Source of the DNA: an uncultured Spirochaetia bacterium
GTDB lineage: Bacteria; Spirochaetota; Spirochaetia; CAKZLE01
Assembly (NCBI GenBank): GCA_937125225.1
Contig: CAKZLE010000014.1
Coordinates: 62,001-126,000 of the forward strand
Length of the DNA: 64,000 nucleotides
Direction: 5' to 3'
Every line of letters starts with the position of its first letter. Position 1 is the stretch's first letter. Under the pieces are notes generated by a model that searched no databases, was not told the DNA's origin, and worked only from the letters and a program-made list of their open reading frames with translations. This document shows positions 37,399 through 45,613 of this stretch, piece by piece. A program made the position numbers and the translations under genes.

Positions 37399-37422
37399 AG
37401 CAGGCCTTATGAAAGACCTGCT
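37399..37422 (-). terminator. Terminator-like hairpin behind the rhaS gene
   Basis: AGCAGGCCTT (37399-37408) pairs with AAGACCTGCT (37413-37422) with one mismatch and a 4-base loop. On the minus strand TTTTTTATAA follows. It lies inside the operon, between the binding-protein and ATPase genes, and should act as a partial terminator. Confidence 0.8.
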
Positions 37423-37447
37423 CATCTAGCCATTTCTTAAATGCTAT

Positions 37448-38464
37448 TTAGAATATCTCAGCGTATTTAGCGATGTTCTCCGCTGTGAATACGAAAGGTG
37501 TTCCCATGATAGATATTCCGTCTTCACCAATGACTACATCACCCATTCTTCCACAGTCAATGACATCACCAGGATTTCCTTCTACAGCACCTGTTGCAAG
37601 AGCGTAGAGGATATAGGTTGATGTATAACCGAGGTCTACTGGATTCCAGAGAGCCATCTGCTGACATGTACCATTTTCGATATACTGTTTCATCTCTGAT
37701 GGAAGTCCAAGACCGGTCAACTGAACCTGTCCCTTCTTACCTTCATCTTCGATAGCTTTTGCTGATGCAAGGATTCCGATAGTTGTTGGAGAGATGATAC
37801 CTGCGAGTTCAGGATATTTTTCCATGAGTCCAACTGCTTCTCTATAACTCTTATCTGATGCATCATCACCATAAACGACTTCTACAAGTTCCATATCTTT
37901 GTATGCTGGTTCTTTGATCTCTTCTTTCATCCATTCGATCCATGCATTCTGGTTTGTTGCCTGTGAAGTTGCTGATACGACTGCTACCTGACCTTTATAG
38001 TCACAGAGTTCTGCGATCAATTCGATCTGCTGTCTTCCGATGAGTTCTTCATCTGATGGAGCAAGGTCAACGATTCTTCCACCTGAAGCGATTCCTGAAT
38101 CGAATGATATCACTTTGATTCCTGCTTTCATTGCTTTCTTAGCTACAGGGATCAATGCATCTCTATCATTTGCAGAGATAGCGATTCCATCTACTTTCTG
38201 AGCGATCAAAGTCTCGATGATCTCGATCTGACCTTCTGCTGTCGATGAAGAAGGACCTTGGTAGATTGATTCAACATTTCCAAGTTCTCCAGCAGCTTCC
38301 TGTCCACCATCTGCAACGGCTTCAAAGAAACCATTTCCAAGACTCTTCACTAACAGTACGAGTTTCATATCCTCATCAGCGGGTGCAACCTCCTGGGCAC
38401 CTCCTGCATAGATGAAACTTGCAGCAATTGCCATTACCATAATGATCGATAACAATTTTTTCAT
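37448..38464 (-). CDS. rhaS: Rhamnose-type ABC transporter substrate-binding protein
   Basis: Periplasmic-binding protein of 338 residues, RbsB-like fold. The signal peptide MKKLLSIIMVMAIAASFIYA is followed by GGAQEVAP, a spirochaete-like mature start. The core begins MKLVLLVKSLGNGFFEAVADG and includes AQKVDGIAISANDRDALIPVA. AAGGAG precedes the ATG. The nearby AI-2 receptor group is similar, but the mutarotase at the operon end favours rhamnose. The two-component system lies 100 bases upstream on the same strand. Confidence 0.85.
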   Translation of the reverse strand: MKKLLSIIMVMAIAASFIYAGGAQEVAPADEDMKLVLLVKSLGNGFFEAVADGGQEAAGELGNVESIYQGPSSSTAEGQIEIIETLIAQKVDGIAISANDRDALIPVAKKAMKAGIKVISFDSGIASGGRIVDLAPSDEELIGRQQIELIAELCDYKGQVAVVSATSQATNQNAWIEWMKEEIKEPAYKDMELVEVVYGDDASDKSYREAVGLMEKYPELAGIISPTTIGILASAKAIEDEGKKGQVQLTGLGLPSEMKQYIENGTCQQMALWNPVDLGYTSTYILYALATGAVEGNPGDVIDCGRMGDVVIGEDGISIMGTPFVFTAENIAKYAEIF

Positions 38465-38562
38465 AATTAGACACTCCTTTTATTTGTTATTAAAATTGTA
38501 TCATCAGAGCGGAACAACCGGTTAGGGGCATTATCTACAGTAATGGTATCAATTTCTCAGAT

Positions 38563-39732
38563 TCAGAGTTGATTCAGATATTCAGAAGGGGTTACACCAA
38601 GATTCTGTTTGAACACTTTGGAGAAGTGCTTACTACTGCTATACCCGACGAGACTGGCAATCTCCTTGATGGTATGCATGTGCAGTCCAAGTAGTTCTTT
38701 TGCTCTTTCAAGACGAAGCTCGGTGATATATTGGGTAAAGGTCTTTCCTAGTTTTTGATGAAACTCATAGGATAGATAGTTCGGAGTGACCGATAAGCTT
38801 TCAGCTACCTGAGCAAGACCAATCTCATTTGTGAACGATTCTGACAAAATAGATAGTGCCCTGTTCACCAATCTGTTAGTTATGATTTTCCCTGTATCTT
38901 TTTCTGAATAATTTCTGATCAACTTATCCAGATTCTCTTTTTCAACTAGCTGGTTTGAAGCAACGATACAATCTGAGAGTGACCTCACGACCTCTGTTGA
39001 ACAATACGTTAAGACCTCTGAGAAACCAGATAGAAACCGGTCGAATTCGGCAACACCCCTTGAGAGGATAGCTTCTGTAGTACCTTCAAGAGCAATGATG
39101 GGATTCCCATCATCTAATGATGATACTCCGATCGTAACACTAGAATCAGAATTCTCATCAGAGAACGTACGTAATCTCTTCACGAAAGAGGTATAGGCTT
39201 GGAACTCATCAACAGAATCACCGACCCGATTGGGGAGGACTACCTTCCCGACGAGATATCCCCTCTCATTGATGTCATCTCCTGATAAGGAATCACTGAG
39301 GATTCCATTCATCTGATGTTCTAATCGTATCCTATTCGATATCTTTCGTTCCTTGATCTGGCATATGACACTTTCAATACAACTTTGGAGTTCTTCTGGT
39401 GAAGCAGGTTTCAGAAGATAGTCAATCGCTCCAAGAGTGATCGCCCGTTTTGCAAAATCAAACTCAGCATACCCGGTCAGAATGATCCAGCAGGTATTAG
39501 GGGAGATTCTCTTGCCCCGTTCCATCGCCTCTAGACCATTTACCTTGGGCATCTTGATATCGACGAAGACAATATCTGGTTGAAGCGCTTCGAGCAATTC
39601 TAGCAACTCCTCCCCATTACCGGCCTGTTCTATCGCAGAGAAGTTCATTGACATCTCTGAAGCTATCTCTTCGAGCATATCAAGAATACTGAAACGTACA
39701 AGATACTCGTCATCAGCTATGATGCATTTCAT
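38563..39732 (-). CDS. YesN-type response regulator with AraC output
   Basis: Protein of 389 residues. The receiver domain (about 1-120) has acidic DDE, phosphoacceptor Asp in IVFVDIKMPKVNG and Lys in LLKPASPEE. A C-terminal AraC-type double helix-turn-helix (about 290-388) ends GYSSSKHFSKVFKQNLGVTPSEYL. The middle region is not recognised. It overlaps the histidine-kinase gene by 20 bases. Being directly upstream of rhaS, it probably activates that operon in response to an extracellular sugar. Confidence 0.9.
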   Translation of the reverse strand: MKCIIADDEYLVRFSILDMLEEIASEMSMNFSAIEQAGNGEELLELLEALQPDIVFVDIKMPKVNGLEAMERGKRISPNTCWIILTGYAEFDFAKRAITLGAIDYLLKPASPEELQSCIESVICQIKERKISNRIRLEHQMNGILSDSLSGDDINERGYLVGKVVLPNRVGDSVDEFQAYTSFVKRLRTFSDENSDSSVTIGVSSLDDGNPIIALEGTTEAILSRGVAEFDRFLSGFSEVLTYCSTEVVRSLSDCIVASNQLVEKENLDKLIRNYSEKDTGKIITNRLVNRALSILSESFTNEIGLAQVAESLSVTPNYLSYEFHQKLGKTFTQYITELRLERAKELLGLHMHTIKEIASLVGYSSSKHFSKVFKQNLGVTPSEYLNQL

Positions 39733-41641
39733 TGAAGGTCATCCTTATCTCAGTCCCGTTACCGGGAGTACTGGTAATATTGAAGGCAGAATTCGGAAAG
39801 GAGTATTTGAAACGTTTTCTTACATTCCCGATACCAATATGTTCTCTCTCAGCAAGCGTCTCTAATGAGAACCCCACACCATTATCTGAAACGACTATCG
39901 TTATCTTTTCCTCACCCTCTTCCATCGCATGATATCCTCTGACGGAGAGAACTCCCACTTCATCCTCTAAAGGCTCAAGTCCATGTAATACTGCATTCTC
40001 AGCTAAGGGTTGTAATATGAGTCTAGGAATCTCAATATTCTCAAGTCCTTCAGCCAATTCTACGGAGTATTCAAGACGATCTCCGAATCGGAGTCTCTGT
40101 AGTTCACAATAGTTCTTCACGAAACTGAATTCCTCGGCTATCGTGGTCACTCTTCTGGAATCCTGAGTATAACGTAGCATATCTTTTAGATGTATGATCG
40201 ATTTCTCTAATCCCTTTTTCTCTCCAAGTCTATTTAGTCCTATGAACCCATTCAAGATATTATAGATGAAATGTGGTTGGACCTGAGACTGAAGCGCCTG
40301 GTATTCTGCCTCACCCTTACTGATGAGTTCAAGATATTTCACATGATTGTCCAGCATGAGTGATGCAAACTGAGAGAAAGTGGCTAGTCGGACAATCCCG
40401 AGATCGGTGAAACCAGGTGAGGGTTTATGGATGGCCACGGTAAGGCTTCCTACAATCTCCTTTCCGATGGTCAGAGGCATGATCATGATTGACGCAAGTT
40501 CAGGATAGTAGTCAAGAAGTTCCTTTTCAGAAAGGAGTTTAGCATCTCCTGAGAGAAGCGTCTCCTGCCGCAGGACCTCTAGATGAGAGGACATCATCCC
40601 CGACTCATCACCATATTCACTGTTCTTCTTCAAAGTCGTCCTACCAGAGATGTCAGGGTCTGTTCCGAGGAGATGTACACCAGCAAAATCACATTGAGTC
40701 TTCTCGACAACGATCTTTGCGATAATATCCATCATCTCCTTAAGGTCTGTATCATTGGATATCAGCGTACCAACAGACTGAGAGAGACTCAAGATGGTAT
40801 CTACGTTCTCCTTAAGATCTACGGTAAGATCATTGAAGTGTACCGCTAATTCACTGAATTCATCTTTTCCCTGCGTATCCATACTCTGGGAGAAATCTCC
40901 TTTAGAGACTCTCTCAAAAGAGGATCGGACCCGTTCTATCTTCATGATGATATCCCGAGAGAATATCAGGGAGATGGTGATACAGAGACCAGCGATACAG
41001 ATTGCAAGGATAATATAGAGTATCGATACCTGACGTTCGAGTTTTTTTCCATAAGCACTATACTGCTCGATAAAATAGTTCATGAAGCTCTCAAAACTAT
41101 CAACAAAGTAGTAGGAGGTGTCTCTGAACTCCTCGAAGAAGGGGACGAAGGTCTCATCACTGAAGATCAGGTCAAAACGCCCCTCATCCTTTGAGCCGAT
41201 AGCAGCGAGGAGATTGATAATTGAGACATTCAGCTCATCTAGACGGTCCATAGCACGATTGTGCATCGTATTGGCTGTATTATATTGATCAAGGAGTTCT
41301 TGATTCGAGAAGCTCAATTCGATACTCGTCTCCATGAACTCGTCGAATGAATGTTGATAGAGAATAACTGAGTTCCTCCACTCTTTCACGGTAACTGTCG
41401 TTCTTGGAGAATAGGTATAGGACTTTAACTGTCCATACACCTTGGGAACGAAGATATCGAAGACCATGTCCTTCATAAGGGAATGGACTTCCCGGGAACG
41501 CACCTGCATCTCTATCCCCTTCTGTACCGAGTTGTTGATCGCATTGACCCTTCTCATAGTATACAGTCCAAGAGAGATGAATAGCAGGGACCCAATCAGG
41601 AAAATAGACGCTAAAGATATGAGTTTCGTTCGAATTCGCAT
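39713..41641 (-). CDS. YesM/LytS-type sensor histidine kinase
   Basis: Membrane kinase of 642 residues. TM helix 1 is near the N-terminus and TM helix 2 lies at about 210-232, enclosing a sensor domain of about 180 residues rich in helices. A HAMP segment (about 233-285), a GAF domain (about 295-430), the His-kinase motif QVQPHFIYNILNGF (about 450) and an ATPase domain with DNGVGFSLETL follow. I chose ATG 41641 with GTAGGA upstream over 41656. It forms a pair with the overlapping response regulator, and the ligand is unknown. Confidence 0.9.
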   Translation of the reverse strand: MRIRTKLISLASIFLIGSLLFISLGLYTMRRVNAINNSVQKGIEMQVRSREVHSLMKDMVFDIFVPKVYGQLKSYTYSPRTTVTVKEWRNSVILYQHSFDEFMETSIELSFSNQELLDQYNTANTMHNRAMDRLDELNVSIINLLAAIGSKDEGRFDLIFSDETFVPFFEEFRDTSYYFVDSFESFMNYFIEQYSAYGKKLERQVSILYIILAICIAGLCITISLIFSRDIIMKIERVRSSFERVSKGDFSQSMDTQGKDEFSELAVHFNDLTVDLKENVDTILSLSQSVGTLISNDTDLKEMMDIIAKIVVEKTQCDFAGVHLLGTDPDISGRTTLKKNSEYGDESGMMSSHLEVLRQETLLSGDAKLLSEKELLDYYPELASIMIMPLTIGKEIVGSLTVAIHKPSPGFTDLGIVRLATFSQFASLMLDNHVKYLELISKGEAEYQALQSQVQPHFIYNILNGFIGLNRLGEKKGLEKSIIHLKDMLRYTQDSRRVTTIAEEFSFVKNYCELQRLRFGDRLEYSVELAEGLENIEIPRLILQPLAENAVLHGLEPLEDEVGVLSVRGYHAMEEGEEKITIVVSDNGVGFSLETLAEREHIGIGNVRKRFKYSFPNSAFNITSTPGNGTEIRMTFNEMHHS

Positions 41642-41771
41642 AGCAAATCCTACCATAGATACTCAGAATCAACAAATATAGAATCCTATAAGTTCTCATT
41701 ACTTTCAATAGTTATCACTATTTCATGAGAATATGCCGGTCAGGATCTAATTCTGTATTATAATACATGAT

Positions 41772-42947
41772 ATGCAAGATCATTCATTTCACTTAAAACA
41801 ACAGGCCCTTCAACTTGGAGCACAACTTGTCGGCATCACATCCGTAGCTCGGTTAGCCGATTCACCCCCTTCTGGAAATTCGGAAAAGCTTCTCAGTGGT
41901 GCTCAAGGAGTCATATCCTTTGCAATCTCCCTCGATGAGAAGAATGTTTCTGATTTTATCGGGAAAAGGAGCTGGGATGCTCATTGTGAAGATAGGAAAG
42001 AGATCGTACAGAGATTGTATACTATTGGAGATTCTCTGGTTAAGACACTTGAGGAACTTGGTTACCGAGCAGTGAACGTTGATATCAATAACAACTATCT
42101 CCCTGAAGAGGGTGCTGCTGATATAACAGAGATGACCGAATTCCATCCAGAATTCTCTCACAGATATGCAGCGGTAGCAGCTGGTCTCGGAAGACTTGGG
42201 TGGAGTGGGAATCTCATGACTCATGCATATGGGTCCCTTGTAGAGCTCGGCAGTGTGATCACCGATGCCAGATTAGAAGAGGACCCCTTGTGTGAAAAGA
42301 ATCCCTGTGATGGATGCAAGATGTGCTCCTTCGTCTGTCCGGTAGGTATGATAGACCCAAAAGAGTCAATGACTGTCACGATCGCCGGGATCACGGAGAC
42401 TATCAGTAGAAAGAGACCTAATACCTGCTGTTGGATAGGTTGCACCGGTTATGAGGGGACATCTCATAAGAAGACCTGGTCTAACTGGAGTCCCTATAGA
42501 TTGGGAACCCCCCTTCCAAAGAACAAACTGGATATCGATAGGCTCTGCAACTCCCTTCAGAGTGCTGATCCTCAGATGCAGGAGGGAGATAATTCGTTTG
42601 CAGACTATCGAAAGGCGATCTTTGATCCCGCATGGGTATACTATACGGTCTGTGGTCTCTGTAGAAGTGTCTGTATGAAGGATAGGATTCAACGACTCGA
42701 AAATAGAAAGATGATCCATGATTCCGGGATGGCAGCACTCGCTCCAAATGGTGAACATGTCAGGGCAAGGGAAGGTAACATCGCAATCCCTACCTCCTTT
42801 GGGGTGCAGGTCGTCATCAATCCCTCTGATTTCACCGATACCAGTCGGATTCTTCCCTCTCAAGGGAAGAACCCTCTAGATAGAGAGGTTCTACAGGAGA
42901 TCTTGGAATATCGTTTATCAGGTAAGCCATTCAAAGGAATCTATTAG
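41772..42947 (+). CDS. QueG-like double-cluster iron-sulfur protein
   Basis: Cytoplasmic protein of 391 residues related to epoxyqueuosine reductase and reductive-dehalogenase-like proteins. It has ferredoxin motifs CDGCKMCSFVCPVG (about 180) and CGLCRSVC (about 297), plus CCWIGC between them. The region AGLGRLGWSGNLMT matches QueG, but the catalytic Asp segment before it is replaced by SHRYAA. It is therefore unlikely to be true QueG. TATAAT at 41759-41764 puts +1 about one base before the ATG, and there is no ribosome site. Function unknown. Confidence 0.7.
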   Translation: MQDHSFHLKQQALQLGAQLVGITSVARLADSPPSGNSEKLLSGAQGVISFAISLDEKNVSDFIGKRSWDAHCEDRKEIVQRLYTIGDSLVKTLEELGYRAVNVDINNNYLPEEGAADITEMTEFHPEFSHRYAAVAAGLGRLGWSGNLMTHAYGSLVELGSVITDARLEEDPLCEKNPCDGCKMCSFVCPVGMIDPKESMTVTIAGITETISRKRPNTCCWIGCTGYEGTSHKKTWSNWSPYRLGTPLPKNKLDIDRLCNSLQSADPQMQEGDNSFADYRKAIFDPAWVYYTVCGLCRSVCMKDRIQRLENRKMIHDSGMAALAPNGEHVRAREGNIAIPTSFGVQVVINPSDFTDTSRILPSQGKNPLDREVLQEILEYRLSGKPFKGIY

Positions 42948-43007
42948 CTCGGACTATCCTAGTTTCTCATACAAAGAAGACAGAGATAACTCTAAGTATC
43001 GAAAGCT

Positions 43008-44168
43008 CTACCTTTCACTATTTCTCTTTAGAGTAGAGGGGAGGATAAGGGCGAGAGGTATTAGTCCAAGACCGACCATACTGCATATTTTATAGACAAG
43101 ATCTAGTCCGATTGTATCTCCCATAAAACCGATTGCCAAAGCAATGAAGGATCCGACACCAAAGTTTATTGACATATACATTCCATTCATGAATGTGGGC
43201 ATGGTAGTATCTGTATCCTGTACAGTCGCCAACAGGACCGGCCCACTAGCAAACATGAAGAATCCAAGAAAAGAGAGAAAGAGCATACTGTTAACATAGC
43301 TGAACAGTCCCATGAAGAGAACGGTTCCCAATGAAGCATACAGTAATGTTCGCTTTCTACCAATCCTATCGGACAGGGGCCCCGCTAGAAAGGTCCCAAC
43401 TACCCCGAAGCCCTGAAGAACAGAGAGTGATATCCCCGAATACCATAAGGATTCCCCTTTGATGATCAGATAAACAGGTAGATACAGTGTCAAAGCAGTT
43501 TTCATGACTGCATTGAACATGATGAAACCAGCAAGAGCTAAGAAGAAGAATCGGTATTCCCTGATGAGTTTATGTGTGTCTCCCTTTACCGGTTTGTTCT
43601 TATAGGTCTGAACCGGTTTATAATCTCTCAATTTGAAATAGAGGAGAAGGGATGCGACAATACCTAAAGGCATCAATTTCCAGGTCTCTTCAAGTGACCA
43701 GAACGAGACGGCAGCAGTAGCGACAAGTGGCCCTATCGTACGGGCTAACTCCCCACCGACCATATACCAGCTCATACCGGTTCCTACATTCTGTCCCGAA
43801 GAGTCCCGGACGATGACCGGTGAGGGGACATGAAAGAAGGCTGCAGATATTCCAGAGACGAACAGAAGGAGGAACAACATCGCAAAGGAGTTTGCCAACC
43901 CGATAAGGCTCATTACTATTGCAGTCACTCCCGGGGTTATGATGATAAAATACTTCACCCCCTTCTTCTCAGCAATTAGCGCTAAAAGAGGGTTGAAGAG
44001 AGTAGGCGCATTTCGTACCACTTGAAGGATCGCAGCCGCAGATAGCGGGATATTGAGCTTTGTGATCAATAAAGGGAGAAGTGGTGCAAAGAAGGCCGTA
44101 TATATGTCATGAATATTATGTGCTACAGCTATAGTCAGCACTCGTGATCTGTGAAATCTTTTTTCCAT
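43008..44168 (-). CDS. MFS transporter, fosmidomycin-resistance-like
   Basis: Major facilitator of 386 residues with twelve predicted helices. The N-terminal AVAHNIHDIYTAFFAPLLPLL and SGISAAFFHVPSPVIV resemble the FSR group of drug efflux proteins, and GPLSDRIGRKRTLL is the conserved MFS loop. AAGGAAT lies upstream. The 113-base gap from the upstream lipoprotein gene leaves co-transcription uncertain. The substrate cannot be predicted. Confidence 0.8.
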   Translation of the reverse strand: MEKRFHRSRVLTIAVAHNIHDIYTAFFAPLLPLLITKLNIPLSAAAILQVVRNAPTLFNPLLALIAEKKGVKYFIIITPGVTAIVMSLIGLANSFAMLFLLLFVSGISAAFFHVPSPVIVRDSSGQNVGTGMSWYMVGGELARTIGPLVATAAVSFWSLEETWKLMPLGIVASLLLYFKLRDYKPVQTYKNKPVKGDTHKLIREYRFFFLALAGFIMFNAVMKTALTLYLPVYLIIKGESLWYSGISLSVLQGFGVVGTFLAGPLSDRIGRKRTLLYASLGTVLFMGLFSYVNSMLFLSFLGFFMFASGPVLLATVQDTDTTMPTFMNGMYMSINFGVGSFIALAIGFMGDTIGLDLVYKICSMVGLGLIPLALILPSTLKRNSER

Positions 44169-44281
44169 TATTCCTTATAGCAGTTTTCTTACTAATAGTC
44201 TCCTTGTAGACCAAAGAATAATCAGGGAAACCTTTTGGATTCTGTAGAGATAGATCGGCAGGTCCTTCATCCTTCTCGATA

Positions 44282-45043
44282 TCAGAGTTCTACTGGGAAA
44301 GAGATAAATTCTGATTCATACTCACCGTCTTCTGCTACCTCTATACGAATAGTATATCGTGAGCATTCAGGGTTATACAGGTTATAGGTCCCTTGAGGAA
44401 GCGACAGATAGGCTGTGCCTTCAGACTGTGAGGCTGATGCTACTGGAACACCTCTCTGATCAGCAATCCAGAATCCACTCTGAAGTTCTGAGACTTCGAC
44501 AGCGTGAAACTTGCCCATATTGATCTCCAACTCCTCATTGCCAAATAGGATCTGAAAATAGAGCTCTCCCCAATCAGTAGCCCAAGGCCGCCCTTCTGTC
44601 TGAGACCATATATTATCTACAAGATCCTGATAGTCGATAATCTCGATCACGTCTGAGAACTCATACTGGTATTCAAGGATTGAGGCCGCTATAGCACCTG
44701 ATCTGCTAGAGAGTTCGAAGCTACAGTCCCGTTGTAGCGAAGGATTCATACAGACTCCAAGAGGCGCATTCGTGCCTAGAGGATATGCTGCGGCTACACA
44801 GGGGAGGCCTTTAGGTATCTGGAGTGTAAAGGAGTCTCTATCTGCCGGGAGGTATATCTCAGAGACCCCATCATCAGAGAGATACCTCACGATATACCAT
44901 ACACGTCTACCCGAAGCATGCTCCCAGGGAGATCTCTCGGCAAATCGAAGTTCTACCGAATAGACCTCATGTTCATAGATACAACCTAATGAGATGAAAC
45001 AGATGATACAGATAAGTAAGGTAAGGATTAGATGTTTTTTCAT
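44282..45043 (-). CDS. Hypothetical lipoprotein
   Basis: Protein of about 253 residues starting MKKHLILTLLICIICFISLGC, a clear signal peptide and lipobox with Cys near residue 21. I do not recognise the beta-rich remainder; segments such as LPQGTYNLYNPECSRYTIRIEV suggest immunoglobulin-like or carbohydrate-associated folds. ATG codons at 45058, 45049 and 45043 are all in frame, and none has a ribosome site. A 12-bp hairpin covers them. The gene begins just behind the DUF4416 gene, so translation is probably coupled. Confidence 0.65.
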   Translation of the reverse strand: MKKHLILTLLICIICFISLGCIYEHEVYSVELRFAERSPWEHASGRRVWYIVRYLSDDGVSEIYLPADRDSFTLQIPKGLPCVAAAYPLGTNAPLGVCMNPSLQRDCSFELSSRSGAIAASILEYQYEFSDVIEIIDYQDLVDNIWSQTEGRPWATDWGELYFQILFGNEELEINMGKFHAVEVSELQSGFWIADQRGVPVASASQSEGTAYLSLPQGTYNLYNPECSRYTIRIEVAEDGEYESEFISFPVEL

Positions 45044-45068
45044 ACTCATAATAAACATGAGTATGAAA
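45038..45068 (-). promoter_or_regulatory. Hairpin covering the lipoprotein start codons
   Basis: TTTCATACTCAT (45038-45049) and ATGAGTATGAAA (45057-45068) form a perfect 12-bp stem with a 7-base loop. It contains the three candidate ATG codons of the lipoprotein gene and abuts the DUF4416 stop at 45069. A ribosome finishing DUF4416 would open it. Confidence 0.55.
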
Positions 45069-45608
45069 TCAATGCTTCATGGAATCTTCCCGTAATTGCT
45101 TGAGATAAGATTTTCGTATCTCTTTTAACAGGTTTCTGTACTCCTCAGTCTTGAAATCTGTATAGGTCCAATCAAGAGACTGGAATCCCTTATTCATATA
45201 GATCAAAGTAACCTCTCCATAGATCCCATCCTGAAGAGGGATCCTGTGGCCACGATCTTTGGTCGTAGCCAGGATGAATCGGTCACGAGAGAGGATGCCG
45301 GGATCAAGATTGATCTTACGCAACCCCTCTTCTTTGAATGACTCTTCAATAGAATCAGTGGTCCTCTTTATCTTCGACAGCATACTAGGAGAGACTAGAT
45401 CTTTACAGACATAGAACATCCGCTGGATATCTGGTCCCATCTCAGGAACATAGTAGTCAGTATAGGAGAAGGGATAGGGGCCAAAGACTGCTTCGATCTC
45501 TCCAAATACTGCTAGGAGCTCTTTCTCAAGTTCAGGATGACGTTCCAATCTTGTTGAGAGAACTCCAATGATCAGCTTTTCTGGAGTAAATTCACCTATC
45601 GCTCCCAT
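45069..45608 (-). CDS. DUF4416 family protein
   Basis: Protein of 179 residues. KLIIGVLSTRLERHPELEKE, FSYTDYYVPEMGP, INLDPGILSRDRFILATTKD and the IPLQDGIYGEVTLIY segment match DUF4416, common in spirochaetes and some deltaproteobacteria and without known function. The ATG at 45608 is 5 bases after the stop of the DAHP synthase fusion. A longer frame to 45659 would overlap that gene and is not used. Confidence 0.85.
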   Translation of the reverse strand: MGAIGEFTPEKLIIGVLSTRLERHPELEKELLAVFGEIEAVFGPYPFSYTDYYVPEMGPDIQRMFYVCKDLVSPSMLSKIKRTTDSIEESFKEEGLRKINLDPGILSRDRFILATTKDRGHRIPLQDGIYGEVTLIYMNKGFQSLDWTYTDFKTEEYRNLLKEIRKSYLKQLREDSMKH

Positions 45609-45613
45609 TCGCC

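Noticed and set aside
41707-41722. AATAGT/ACTATT inverted repeat between the kinase and QueG-like genes
   Set aside because: Six-base arms in AT-rich DNA with no second copy; too little to call an operator.
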